From contig LUOO01000043.1 of NCBI GenBank assembly GCA_001626765.1, positions 1 to 32,431 on the forward strand: a stretch of 32,431 nt of DNA, written 5' to 3'. The notes under the pieces are model-generated. The model did not search any database and was not told the origin of the DNA. It saw only the letters and a list, made by a program, of their open reading frames with translations. Of this stretch, positions 6,516-14,403 are shown piece after piece. This stretch comes from Maritimibacter sp. REDSEA-S28_B5 (lineage in GTDB: Bacteria > Pseudomonadota > Alphaproteobacteria > Rhodobacterales > Rhodobacteraceae). Every line of letters starts with the position of its first letter. Position 1 is the stretch's first letter. The position numbers and the translations under genes are program-made.

Positions 6516-7520
6516 TTAGCCGAGCGCGACCAGCGCATCCACCAGCTTGGCCGACCCAAAGCGGTAGGGATCGGTCGCGGGCAGGCCCATCTCGGCCTCG
6601 ACCTTGGCGAGATAGGCCTTGGCCTCGTCCTCGCCCATATGCTGGGTGTTGACCGATACGCCCACCACTTCGCAGGCCGGGTTGCCCACACGCGCCAGCG
6701 GCAGCGCAGTGTCACGCAGGGTTTGCAGCGAAGGCAGCTTGTAGCCCGGCAGGCCGCGCATGTGCTCGCGCGTCGGCTCGTGGCATAGGATCAGCGCATC
6801 CGGCTGCCCGCCATGGACCAGCGCCAGCGTGACTCCGGAGTAGCTGACGTGGAACAGCGAGCCTTGCCCCTCGATCATGTCCCAGTGATCGTCGTCGTTG
6901 TCGGGCGTGAGCCATTCGATCGACCCGGCCATGAAATCCGCGATCACCGCATCCAGGGGCACGCCGTCACCGGTGATCAGAATCCCGGTCTGGCCGGTGG
7001 CGCGGAACGTCGATTTCAGCCCGCGCTCGCGCATCTCGGCGTCCATCGCCATGGCGGTATACATCTTGCCGACCGAGCAATCCGTGCCCACGGCCAGACA
7101 GCGCTTGCCGGTCCGCTTTTCGCCATTGGCGATCGGGTATTTCACCGAAGGAACGCGCACGTCGTGCAGTGTCCGACCACAGGATTTCGCGACCGCGACA
7201 AGATCTTCTTCGTCGCGCAGAAGGTTGTGCAGACCGGACGCCAGATCGAAGCCCTCTTCCAGCGCCTCGATCAACACGCGTTTCCACGCTTGCGAGATGA
7301 CACCGCCCCGGTTCGCCACGCCGATCACCAGCGTCTTGGCGCCCGCCGCCTTGGCCTCGGCCAGCGTCATGTCGGGCAGCTTCATGTCGGCCTTGCAGCC
7401 CTCCATACGGAATTGGCCCACGGCGTTCTCGGGCCGCCAGTCGCGAATGCCTTGGGCCACCTTGGCGGCCAGACCGTCCGGTGCTTCACCGAGGAAGAGA
7501 AGATAGGGTGTCTCGATCAT
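6516..7520 (-). CDS. dgcN: D-glutamate N-acetyltransferase DgcN (DUF1611)
   Basis: This 334-residue DUF1611-family protein starts MIETPYLLFLGEAPDGLA and has an N-terminal Rossmann-like part and a C-terminal P-loop part with GTDCSVGK (145-152), then TGQTGILITGDGVPLDAVIADF and LCHEPTRxHMRGLPGY. Members paired with DgcA were described as N-acetylating D-glutamate at the start of a marine D-glutamate catabolic route. The neighbour dgcA supports this role; other DUF1611 proteins remain uncharacterised. The ATG at 7520 is chosen because GGAGACAAAC precedes it and the longer in-frame upstream stretch lies in the AT-rich promoter spacer. It is the first gene of dgcN-dgcA-dat and is divergent from mcl1 across 252 bases. 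Confidence 0.87.
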   Translation of the reverse strand: MIETPYLLFLGEAPDGLAAKVAQGIRDWRPENAVGQFRMEGCKADMKLPDMTLAEAKAAGAKTLVIGVANRGGVISQAWKRVLIEALEEGFDLASGLHNLLRDEEDLVAVAKSCGRTLHDVRVPSVKYPIANGEKRTGKRCLAVGTDCSVGKMYTAMAMDAEMRERGLKSTFRATGQTGILITGDGVPLDAVIADFMAGSIEWLTPDNDDDHWDMIEGQGSLFHVSYSGVTLALVHGGQPDALILCHEPTREHMRGLPGYKLPSLQTLRDTALPLARVGNPACEVVGVSVNTQHMGEDEAKAYLAKVEAEMGLPATDPYRFGSAKLVDALVALG

Positions 7521-7772
7521 GTTTGTCTCCACTGTCAGGGGCAGAATGACTGACCTTCTCAACGATTGCGTCGCGATTTCGGTTGCGTCTTCGGCGGTAT
7601 TTGCACGAAATCTGCGCCAAACTACCAATCATTCGAATTTTCTCGCAGGGCTTGCTTCGTGCGCGCCGCATCGCAGCGTCGATCTGCTGCGATTGCGAGA
7701 ATCGCTTGGCATCACTTGCGCAATAATCTATCCAGAATCCCGAGAAATATGTAACAAACTTGCGAGGCGATA
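7521..7772. promoter_or_regulatory. Shared promoter region of divergent dgcN and mcl1
   Basis: This 252-bp spacer is clearly AT-richer than its flanks and contains no convincing gene. It has the palindrome TTGCGCAA (7716-7723), several other TTGCG or TTTGC elements (for example 7600-7605), and two GANTC sites (7699-7703, 7735-7739). TTTGC-type palindromes resemble what I recall for RamB/ScfR regulators of acetate and ethylmalonyl-CoA genes, but that link is only a suggestion. An AGGCG ribosome binding site precedes mcl1 and GGAGAC precedes dgcN. Confidence 0.45.
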
Positions 7773-8732
7773 ATGTCCTTCCGTATTCAGCCCGCCGCCC
7801 CGGCCCGCCCGAACCGCTGCCAGCTCTTTGGCCCCGGCTCCAATACCAAGCTCTTCGCCAAGATGGCGGCCTCGGACGCGGATGTGATCAATCTCGATCT
7901 CGAAGATTCGGTGTCTCCCTCGGACAAGGACACGGCCCGCGCCAATGTGATCGAGGCGATCAACAATGTGGACTGGGGGAAAAAGACGCTCTCGGTGCGG
8001 ATCAACGGGCTCGACACGCCCTATTGGTATCGCGACGTGGTGGACCTGCTGGAACAGGCGAGCGACAGGCTCGACCAGATCATGATCCCCAAAGTGGGCT
8101 GCGCCGGTGACATCTATGCCGTCGATGCCCTCGTGACCGCCATCGAACGTGCCAAGGGACGCACGAAGCCCGTCAACTTCGAGGTCATCATAGAGTCCGC
8201 CGCCGGCATTGCCCATGTCGAAGAGATCGCCGCCGCTTCGCCCCGGCTGGTCGCGATGAGCCTCGGCGCCGCCGATTTCGCGGCCTCGATGGGGATGCAG
8301 ACCACCGGCATCGGCGGCACGCAGGAGGATTACTATATGCTGCGCGAGGGCCAGAAATACTGGTCCGACCCGTGGCACTGGGCGCAGACCGCCATCGTCG
8401 CCGCCTGTCGGACCCATGGCCTTCTCCCCGTCGACGGCCCCTTCGGCGATTTCTCGGACGACGACGGCTACATCGCTCAGGCGCTGCGGTCGGCGACCCT
8501 CGGCATGGTCGGCAAGTGGGCGATTCACCCGAAACAGATCGCGCTCGCCAATCAGGTCTTCACGCCGTCTGACGCCAAGGTCACTGAGGCCCGCGAAATC
8601 CTTGCCGCGATGGAAGAGGCAAAAGCCTCGGGGTCCGGCGCGACCGTCTACAAGGGCCGCCTCGTCGATATCGCCTCGATCAAACAGGCCGAAGTCATCG
8701 TGAAACAGGCGGAATTGATCGCCGGATCGTAA
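7773..8732 (+). CDS. mcl1: L-malyl-CoA/beta-methylmalyl-CoA lyase
   Basis: This 319-residue protein (start MSFRIQPAAPARPNRCQLFG) matches Rhodobacter Mcl1 nearly throughout as I remember that sequence, including VINLDLEDSV, LSVRINGLDTP, IMIPKVGCA, SLGAADFAASMGMQTTGIGG and LGMVGKWAIHPKQ. Arg76, Glu141 (FEVIIES) and Asp168 correspond to the CoA-ester/Mg(II) site of this CitE-like family. The enzyme cleaves malyl-CoA to acetyl-CoA and glyoxylate and methylmalyl-CoA to propionyl-CoA and glyoxylate, steps of the ethylmalonyl-CoA pathway for acetate and C1/C2 growth. It stands alone and is followed by a spacer with a repeat-type hairpin. Full length; no oddity seen. Confidence 0.95.
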   Translation: MSFRIQPAAPARPNRCQLFGPGSNTKLFAKMAASDADVINLDLEDSVSPSDKDTARANVIEAINNVDWGKKTLSVRINGLDTPYWYRDVVDLLEQASDRLDQIMIPKVGCAGDIYAVDALVTAIERAKGRTKPVNFEVIIESAAGIAHVEEIAAASPRLVAMSLGAADFAASMGMQTTGIGGTQEDYYMLREGQKYWSDPWHWAQTAIVAACRTHGLLPVDGPFGDFSDDDGYIAQALRSATLGMVGKWAIHPKQIALANQVFTPSDAKVTEAREILAAMEEAKASGSGATVYKGRLVDIASIKQAEVIVKQAELIAGS

Positions 8733-8742
8733 GCCGGCGCCC

Positions 8743-8798
8743 TTTTCATCTGTCCAATAAATACGCCAGCGGGAGGCTCCCGTAGGGGCCACCGGCGC
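8743..8798. repeat. Dispersed intergenic element copy 2
   Basis: After mcl1, TTTTCATCTGTCCAATAAATAC is followed by CGGGAG-G-CTCCCG (8770-8782) and a G/C-rich tail. The layout matches the other copies in the window: a pyrimidine-rich TTCATCT lead, an AAATAC core, then a G/C hairpin. It sits between the convergent mcl1 and the GyrI-like gene and may serve as their terminator region. Confidence 0.5.
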
Positions 8799-8803
8799 AA
8801 CCG

Positions 8804-9397
8804 TCAGATCGGGACGACCGGCTGCCTCAGGATCGTGCGCAGATTTTCGGGGGCGACCCGGCGCGGGTCCGACAGGTAGACCTCGTGATGAGGCAGGCCA
8901 AAGGTGACTCCCGCTTCCGGCATGACCTCGTCATGCAGTTGCGCGAGCACCGGCGCCTCGTCGGCGTAGGGGCCGACATGGAGCGTCTGAAAACAATCGC
9001 CCTCGTCGAGCGTGACGAAGGTGACGCCTTCGACCTGCTTCGCCTCTGCCGCCTGCACCACATCCGCCTCGTGAACGAAATCCGGCATCCGCACCATGGC
9101 GCGCCAGCGCCATTCGTCGCGTCGACCTGTCACAAAGGCCGCCGGGTCCTCCGCCCACCATTGCGTCGATTGTGGCGGCACGACGAAATCGCGCCCTTGG
9201 GCCTTGGCTGCGAACTTCACGCCATAGGCCACCGGATAAAGCCGAGCCAAGGCCGCCGCGTATGACGGGCCTTCCGGTGCGCCCTGACCTTCGACCGCAA
9301 GATACCGGCAGGGCGGCACCGTCACGCGCGACCATCGGCCCGCCGTGCCGCCGTAATGGGCCCGGTCGGCACGTTTCAAATCCAGCTTTCCGCTCAT
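8804..9397 (-). CDS. GyrI-like small-molecule-binding protein
   Basis: This 197-residue protein begins [17 protein letters not shown] and has a GyrI-like ligand-binding domain (COG4832 type): PCRYLAVEGQGAP, later FVTLDEGDCFQTLHVGPYADE and FGLPHHEVYLSDPRR. Some GyrI-like proteins bind amphipathic drugs, and a class of them hydrolyses cyclopropane-bearing toxins such as yatakemycin-type compounds; which applies here cannot be told. The ATG overlaps the stop of the AraC-GyrI gene (ATGA), so the two are translated together. Cytoplasmic, no DNA-binding domain. The pairing suggests the regulator and this protein respond to the same ligand. Confidence 0.83.
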   Translation of the reverse strand: MSGKLDLKRADRAHYGGTAGRWSRVTVPPCRYLAVEGQGAPEGPSYAAALARLYPVAYGVKFAAKAQGRDFVVPPQSTQWWAEDPAAFVTGRRDEWRWRAMVRMPDFVHEADVVQAAEAKQVEGVTFVTLDEGDCFQTLHVGPYADEAPVLAQLHDEVMPEAGVTFGLPHHEVYLSDPRRVAPENLRTILRQPVVPI

Positions 9398-10230
9398 GTC
9401 AACGGCACTCCGATCAGTGTGACCAGATCCTCCGGCGCCGTGTCCATAGGATTGTTCACATAAAGCTCCCACGGCGGACCGTCGGCGGGCACCTCGCCCG
9501 ACCCGGTAAGCCAATCGGCATAGAGATACTGATAGGCGGCGGCCAGACCGGTATAGGGTCCGACATGGCGCAGGACCGAGTGTTTTCCGCCGATCAGGTG
9601 CAATTCCTCGAGCGGTGGCGCGATCTCGACGCCCGCGGCGATTTCGAAACCGGCGGCGCTGCGCAATTCCGCTTCGGGCACGTTCTGCGGGTCGCTGAAA
9701 TATACCGCGAGCATTGCGCCCAGATGCGGTCCCAGGCCGCGAGCCATGACGGTCGTCCCAGCCTTGTCAAAGGCCTTGCCGATACCGAGATAGCCGCCTT
9801 CGTGGGCAATGACCGCCAGCCTGCGTTCCGGTTCGTCGGTGATCGTGACTTCATACATCTTCGTTTCTCCCTGTTGTTCAAGCCGCAAGGGGGGCAGGGG
9901 GGTGCCCCGCGCCCTGAACTCGGCGGGCGTCCGTCCAAAGCCGTCGCGAAAGGTCCGCGCAAAGCTCCGGGCGTTCGGATAGCCGACGGTGGCGGCGATC
10001 TCGGTCACGCTCGCGTCCGTCGAGAGCAGCAGGATGCCAGCGCGGTGCAGCCGCACGCGACGGATGAAGACCGCGATGGGTTCGCCCGTGATGCCGGTGA
10101 AGACCCGGTGGAAGTGAAACCGCGACAGCGCCGCCACATCCGCGAGCGCGTCCAGCGACAGGTCGCCGTCGAGATTGTCATGGACATAATCCAGAACACG
10201 GATCAGCCGCTGTTCGTAGTCGTTGGCCAA
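9394..10230 (-). CDS. AraC-family regulator with GyrI-like effector domain
   Basis: The 278-residue protein has an N-terminal AraC double helix-turn-helix (about residues 5-108: [20 protein letters not shown] and [20 protein letters not shown]) and a C-terminal GyrI-like effector domain (about 125-277), the SoxS/Rob-like arrangement of multidrug-sensing activators. The start is taken as the TTG at 10230 because AAGGAGG lies six bases upstream; the open frame extends further upstream but without a comparable site and into the accA promoter. It overlaps the following GyrI-like gene by ATGA and is divergent from accA with a 112-bp spacer. It probably controls its own operon; the ligand is unknown. 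Confidence 0.88.
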   Translation of the reverse strand: MANDYEQRLIRVLDYVHDNLDGDLSLDALADVAALSRFHFHRVFTGITGEPIAVFIRRVRLHRAGILLLSTDASVTEIAATVGYPNARSFARTFRDGFGRTPAEFRARGTPLPPLRLEQQGETKMYEVTITDEPERRLAVIAHEGGYLGIGKAFDKAGTTVMARGLGPHLGAMLAVYFSDPQNVPEAELRSAAGFEIAAGVEIAPPLEELHLIGGKHSVLRHVGPYTGLAAAYQYLYADWLTGSGEVPADGPPWELYVNNPMDTAPEDLVTLIGVPLT

Positions 10231-10342
10231 AATCTGCCTCCTTGCCCGACCCTTTTGCCATCTCGCCGGGGCACAAATCTTGCCGAGTTGCATTCGCCCC
10301 CTTGCCCACCTTATATCGAGCCAAACCAAGGTGAGGCATCCG

Positions 10343-11305
10343 ATGACCAATTACCTCGACTTCGAGAAACCGCTCGCAGAGATCGAAGGCAAGGCCGAAG
10401 AACTCCGAGCCATGGCCCGGTCGAACCCGGAGACCAATGTCGAGGGCGAAGCAAAGGCGCTCGACAAGAAGGCCGAGCAAATGCTCAAGGACCTCTACAA
10501 GGGTCTGACGCCCTGGCGCAAATGCCAGGTCGCGCGCCATCCCGAGCGTCCGCATTGCAAGGACTACATCGAGGCGCTGTTCACCGAATACACGCCGCTT
10601 GCGGGCGACCGGAATTTTGCCGACGACCATGCCGTCATGGGCGGTCTCGCGCGGTTGGGCGACCAGCCTGTCGTCGTGATCGGTCTGGAAAAGGGCCATG
10701 ACACCAAGTCGCGGATCGAACGGAATTTCGGCATGGCGCGGCCAGAAGGGTATCGCAAGGCGATCCGGCTCATGGACCTTGCCGACCGTTTCGGCCTGCC
10801 GGTCATCGCGCTCGTCGACACGTCGGGCGCCTATCCCGGTAAGGGCGCGGAAGAGCGCGGTCAGTCCGAGGCCATCGCGCGGTCGACGCAGAAATGCCTG
10901 TCGCTGCGGGTGCCGCTCATTTCGGTCATCATCGGCGAGGGTGGCTCTGGTGGAGCGGTCGCCTTTGCCTCGGGCAACACCGTCATGATGCTCGAACATT
11001 CGGTCTATTCGGTGATCTCGCCCGAGGGCTGCGCGGCGATCCTGTGGAAGGACGCCGAGAAAATGCGCGAGGCCGCTGAGGCGCTGCGTCTGACCGCGCA
11101 GGACCTGAAATCGCTGGGCGTGATCGACCGGATCATCGCCGAACCCGTGGGCGGGGCGCACCGTGGGCGCAAGGAGGCGATCAAGGCGGTGGGTGAGGCG
11201 ATCGAGGCCGAGCTGAAGGCTCTTGCCAAGAAAAAGCCCGATGCCCTGCGCAAGACCCGCCGCGAGAAATTCCTCGCCATGGGGACCAAGGGTCTCGCTG
11301 CCTGA
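10343..11305 (+). CDS. accA: Acetyl-CoA carboxylase carboxyltransferase subunit alpha
   Basis: This 320-residue protein is AccA: start [17 protein letters not shown], a coiled N-terminal part (residues about 6-50), then carboxyltransferase motifs such as [17 protein letters not shown](H)[32 protein letters not shown] and [16 protein letters not shown]. With AccD it transfers the carboxyl from carboxybiotin to acetyl-CoA, the first committed step of fatty acid synthesis. The ATG at 10343 has GGTGAGG upstream. accD, accB and accC are not in the window, as is usual in this group. Length is normal. Essential housekeeping gene; no sign of damage. Confidence 0.96.
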   Translation: MTNYLDFEKPLAEIEGKAEELRAMARSNPETNVEGEAKALDKKAEQMLKDLYKGLTPWRKCQVARHPERPHCKDYIEALFTEYTPLAGDRNFADDHAVMGGLARLGDQPVVVIGLEKGHDTKSRIERNFGMARPEGYRKAIRLMDLADRFGLPVIALVDTSGAYPGKGAEERGQSEAIARSTQKCLSLRVPLISVIIGEGGSGGAVAFASGNTVMMLEHSVYSVISPEGCAAILWKDAEKMREAAEALRLTAQDLKSLGVIDRIIAEPVGGAHRGRKEAIKAVGEAIEAELKALAKKKPDALRKTRREKFLAMGTKGLAA

Positions 11306-11342
11306 CGCCCGCAGGGTGCACGTCCACGCGCACCTTCCGCCC

Positions 11343-11951
11343 TCACCACATCGTGTCGCGCGCGCGGTTTTCCCAACCGATGTCGTAGTTCGCGCCGTCT
11401 ACCTCGCCTTGGGTCGCGTCGCGCAGCATGTCGCCCATCGTCGGCAGGTCCGCGCTTTCATCGACGCCCGACCATAGCCCCGCGCGCAGAATGGCGCGGG
11501 CGCACTGGACATAGACCTCGCCGATCGTGATCACCGTGCAGGTCTGCGGATGCTTGCCCGCCTGCTCGAAACTCTCGCAAAGCGCGGCGTCATCCGTCAC
11601 CACGGCGCGTCCATTCACCCGCACCACGTTCATCGACCCGGGGACGAAGAACATGAGCGATACGCGCCCGTCGCGGATGATGTTCCTCAGCGTATCGAGC
11701 CGCTTGTTGCCGCGCCAGTCGGGCAAGGCCAGCGTGCCCGCGTCCAGGATCCGCACCACCGGGCCATCGTCGCCGCGTGGCGAGGCATCCGTGCCCTCTG
11801 GTCCCACGGTGGACATGACGCAGAAGCGCGCGCCTTCGATCCAGCGGGCATAAGCGGGGGTGAGCTGCGTCGTGACCTTGCGCAACGCGATCTCGGACGG
11901 GGCGTCGCCGTAGATCGCCGTGAGGGCTTCAATGTCCTCAAGCGCTTTCAT
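11343..11951 (-). CDS. Pyridoxamine 5'-phosphate oxidase-family FMN protein (DR2398 type)
   Basis: This 202-residue protein (MKALEDIEALTAIYGDAP) has a split-barrel flavin-binding fold of the PPOX class: FCVMSTVGPEGTDASPRGD, then LALPDWRGNKRLDTLRNI and VSLMFFVPGSMNVVRVNGRA. It resembles the TIGR04025 (MSMEG_1061/DR2398) group of FMN-dependent proteins rather than true PdxH; substrates are unknown. The ATG overlaps the plsC stop (ATGA), so it is the last gene of the ftsE-ftsX-plsC run. It converges on accA with a 37-bp gap holding a weak GGTGC/GCACC hairpin. Cytoplasmic. Confidence 0.85.
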   Translation of the reverse strand: MKALEDIEALTAIYGDAPSEIALRKVTTQLTPAYARWIEGARFCVMSTVGPEGTDASPRGDDGPVVRILDAGTLALPDWRGNKRLDTLRNIIRDGRVSLMFFVPGSMNVVRVNGRAVVTDDAALCESFEQAGKHPQTCTVITIGEVYVQCARAILRAGLWSGVDESADLPTMGDMLRDATQGEVDGANYDIGWENRARDTMW

Positions 11952-12697
11952 GTCGAAGTGTCCGCTTGGTCCGGATCGAACCCCGCCTCCCGCATCAGGC
12001 GGTTGGAGTTCTCTTCCACCATCTGTTCGAGCCGCGAGGTAAAGGTCGATACGTCGAGCCCCGGCGCGATGGGGTCGAGAAACTCGACCACCGCGAGGCC
12101 CGGTTTGCGCATGATCCCGTGGCGCGGCCAGAACACGCCCACGTTGGTCGCAGCCGGCACCGCCGTCTGGCCCGATCCGGTATAAAGCGCGGCGGCGCCC
12201 ACCTTGTAGGGCATCTTGGCCCCGGCAGCGACGCGGGTGCCTTGCGGGAAGATGATCAACTGACCGGGCCGTGACCGACCAGTCGCCACATCCGACAGCA
12301 TCTGCTTCACCGCCGCGCCCCGTTTGCCCCGGTCCACGGGCACGCAGCCGATCGCCTTGGCGTAATAGCCGAGGATCGGCGCCCATTTGAGCTGTTTCTT
12401 CATGATGAACTTGGGTCGCGGCACCGCCGAGACGATCAGGATGATGTCGAAAAAGCTCTGGTGCTTCGAGCAGATCAGAACCTCGTCCGTGGGCACGGTG
12501 CCGCGAATTTCCGACCGCAGGCCAACGACCCAGCGGGCGAGCCAGCGCACGAGGCGGGTGTAGTGATCGACCGCCGTATAGGCCACGTCCTTGTTGAAGA
12601 GCGTCGGGATGAAATAGATCGGCCCCATGACCGCCATGGCGGCATACATCAGGACGATGAAGATCAGCGACCTGACCCACTGGATGGCATCTCTCAC
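11948..12697 (-). CDS. plsC: 1-acyl-sn-glycerol-3-phosphate acyltransferase
   Basis: This 249-residue protein has an N-terminal membrane helix (about residues 8-32) and the acyltransferase motif H-x4-D at His79-Asp84 (KHQSFFD). It transfers an acyl chain to lysophosphatidic acid, making phosphatidic acid at the inner membrane. The second conserved block reads FPQGTR (150-155), where most family members have FPEGTR. The GTG start (12697) overlaps the ftsX stop (GTGA), and the stop overlaps the next ATG, so translation is coupled on both sides. Full length. If ftsX reading is interrupted upstream, coupling to this essential gene may be weakened. Confidence 0.9.
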   Translation of the reverse strand: MRDAIQWVRSLIFIVLMYAAMAVMGPIYFIPTLFNKDVAYTAVDHYTRLVRWLARWVVGLRSEIRGTVPTDEVLICSKHQSFFDIILIVSAVPRPKFIMKKQLKWAPILGYYAKAIGCVPVDRGKRGAAVKQMLSDVATGRSRPGQLIIFPQGTRVAAGAKMPYKVGAAALYTGSGQTAVPAATNVGVFWPRHGIMRKPGLAVVEFLDPIAPGLDVSTFTSRLEQMVEENSNRLMREAGFDPDQADTST

Positions 12698-13513
12698 GAC
12701 AGTTCCCTCAGCGTGACCAGCGCCGCGCGGCGCGTCGCGGCAAAGGCGACCAGCGCGGCGAGGACCGGAATAGCGAGGGGCAGCGCCCAATGCCAGCCCC
12801 GGAAGCCCAGACCGGTGAGGAACCCGCCGCCAACATCGGCGGATGGCAGGAGCAGGATCATCACCATGCCGACAAGCGTCCCGATGGCCGCACCGGCCAG
12901 CGCGCGCAGCGTGAACCGGCGCACGAAAGCCCCCGCGATGTAGCTGTCCTTCGCGCCGACGAGTCTCAGCACATGGATCACCTGCGAATTGGCGGCGAGG
13001 GCGGCGTTGGCTGCAAGCGTGATCATCGCGCCGGTGGTGGCGGCAATGAGAACAATGGAAATGGCGCCGAGGCCCCGCAGCCGCGAGGCTGCGCGCACCA
13101 GCGGTTCCCGCCACCGCGTGTGGTCGTCGAGCACCGCACCGGGTGCCTCGCCCGCAAGCCGTTGCCGCAAGCCATCGGCGTCGTAGCCCTGGGCATCCTC
13201 GATCACCTCGATCAGTTTCGGCACGGGCAGGGTGTCGAGCGGCAGGTCAGGCCCGAACCATGGCTTGTTGTTCGACCTGCCCGTCCGGGGCCGACACCCG
13301 GATGGTCGAGGACTGCGCCAGCGCCTCGCCCCAGCGGTCGGCGAGCCGCCCGGTGGCCAGCGACAGCGCGAGCGCAAAAACGGCGAGGAACGCCATCGCA
13401 CCCGAGGCAAAGAGCGTCAGCCGCGCGGTAAAGCCGGTTGGTGGCACGACCCGGTCGGCCTGCGCATCGCCGCCGATCAGTGCCAGTAGGGGGGTAAGGT
13501 AGCGTTCGATCAC
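12694..13513 (-). pseudogene. ftsX: FtsX cell-division ABC permease, broken by a frameshift and apparent internal deletion
   Basis: Reading from the GTG at 13513 (overlapping the ftsE stop) gives VIERYLTPLLALIGGDAQ, a membrane helix (FASGAMAFLAVFALALSL) and SSTIRVSAPDGQVEQQ, then stops at 13247 after 88 residues. The +1 frame, entered near 13266, continues with KPWFGPDLPLDTLPVPKL, then LDDHTRWREPLVRAASRLR and three more membrane helices to the stop at 12694. Joined, the parts make four helices and about 274 residues. In Rhodobacterales FtsX as I recall it, about 25-30 residues lie between the QVEQQ-like and PWFGPDLP segments and are absent here. The 820-base span is not a multiple of three. 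FtsX works with FtsE at the divisome to control cell-wall hydrolases. Confidence 0.75.
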
Positions 13514-14184
13514 AGGTCCGCCCCCGCAAGCTGCACACGGTTGTTGGAAATGCGCAGCACCCGCGCCGGGACCTGACCGCGCGCCTGCCGGATCAGATTC
13601 ATGTCGTGGGTGGCGATCAGCACCGTCTTGCCCATGCGGTTCAGTTCGACGAGGAGCTGCAGGAGCCTGAGCGACATTTCCCAATCCACGTTGCCGGTGG
13701 GTTCGTCGGCAAGTATGATCTCGGGCGACATGATCACGGCACGGGCAAGGGCCGCGCGCTGCCGTTCGCCGCCAGACAGCTCGGGTGGTCGCGCCTCGAT
13801 TTGGCCCGACAGGCCGACCCAACCCAAGAGGTCGCCCAAGTCCCCCATCTCGGCCTTTGCGCCCGAGACCATGAGCGGCAGCGCCACGTTCTCGGCCACG
13901 CTCAGGTGATCCAGGAATTGCACGTCCTGATGCACGACTCCGATCCGCCGCCGGGTTTCCGCGACGTCGTCGCGCGACATCTGCCGTACGTCCTGGTCGA
14001 AGATCCGCATCTGTCCACTGGTCGGCACGAGCGCGCCGTAGCAGAGCTTCATCAAGGTGGTCTTGCCCGCCCCCGAGGGTCCGGTGAGAAAGTGGAACGA
14101 CCCCGGCGCGAGCTTCAGCGAGATGTCCGCCAGTAGCGGACCGCCGCCGCGATAGCCGTAGGAGACTTCCTGAAACTCGATCAC
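13510..14184 (-). CDS. ftsE: Cell division ATP-binding protein FtsE
   Basis: This 224-residue ABC ATPase has Walker A GPSGAGKTT (from residue 35), the signature LSGGERQR (136-143), Walker B IILADEP (from 156) and the switch histidine in IATHDMNL. Its place directly before ftsX identifies it as FtsE, which powers FtsX at the division site. The start is taken as GTG at 14184 with GAGAGGG upstream; the longer open frame upstream lies in the promoter spacer and antisense to the zinc-ribbon gene. The stop overlaps the ftsX GTG (GTGA). All ATPase motifs are intact, in contrast to the damaged ftsX. Confidence 0.93.
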   Translation of the reverse strand: MIEFQEVSYGYRGGGPLLADISLKLAPGSFHFLTGPSGAGKTTLMKLCYGALVPTSGQMRIFDQDVRQMSRDDVAETRRRIGVVHQDVQFLDHLSVAENVALPLMVSGAKAEMGDLGDLLGWVGLSGQIEARPPELSGGERQRAALARAVIMSPEIILADEPTGNVDWEMSLRLLQLLVELNRMGKTVLIATHDMNLIRQARGQVPARVLRISNNRVQLAGADL

Positions 14185-14403
14185 CTGCTGCCCTCTCGTG
14201 CTGGCTCCCTTGCGGGTGCGAACAGTTTTGCCCCAGTGACCAGATTGTTGCAATGTCGCGATTGCAATGGTTTGATTCTTTAGGATTTGCTCCCCATAGT
14301 GCGGGGAACGGGCGCAGGCCCAAGGTAGTCCGAAGGGCGTCGGGGTGACAGCCGGACCGATCCCCGAAAGGGCAACGGACGTGGAAGCGAGGTAACGGGT
14401 CGA

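Noticed and set aside
5442..6788. A 448-codon plus-strand open frame across dat/dgcA/dgcN
   Set aside because: It spans three real genes and their spacers on the other strand and its product is Arg/His-rich with no recognisable fold.
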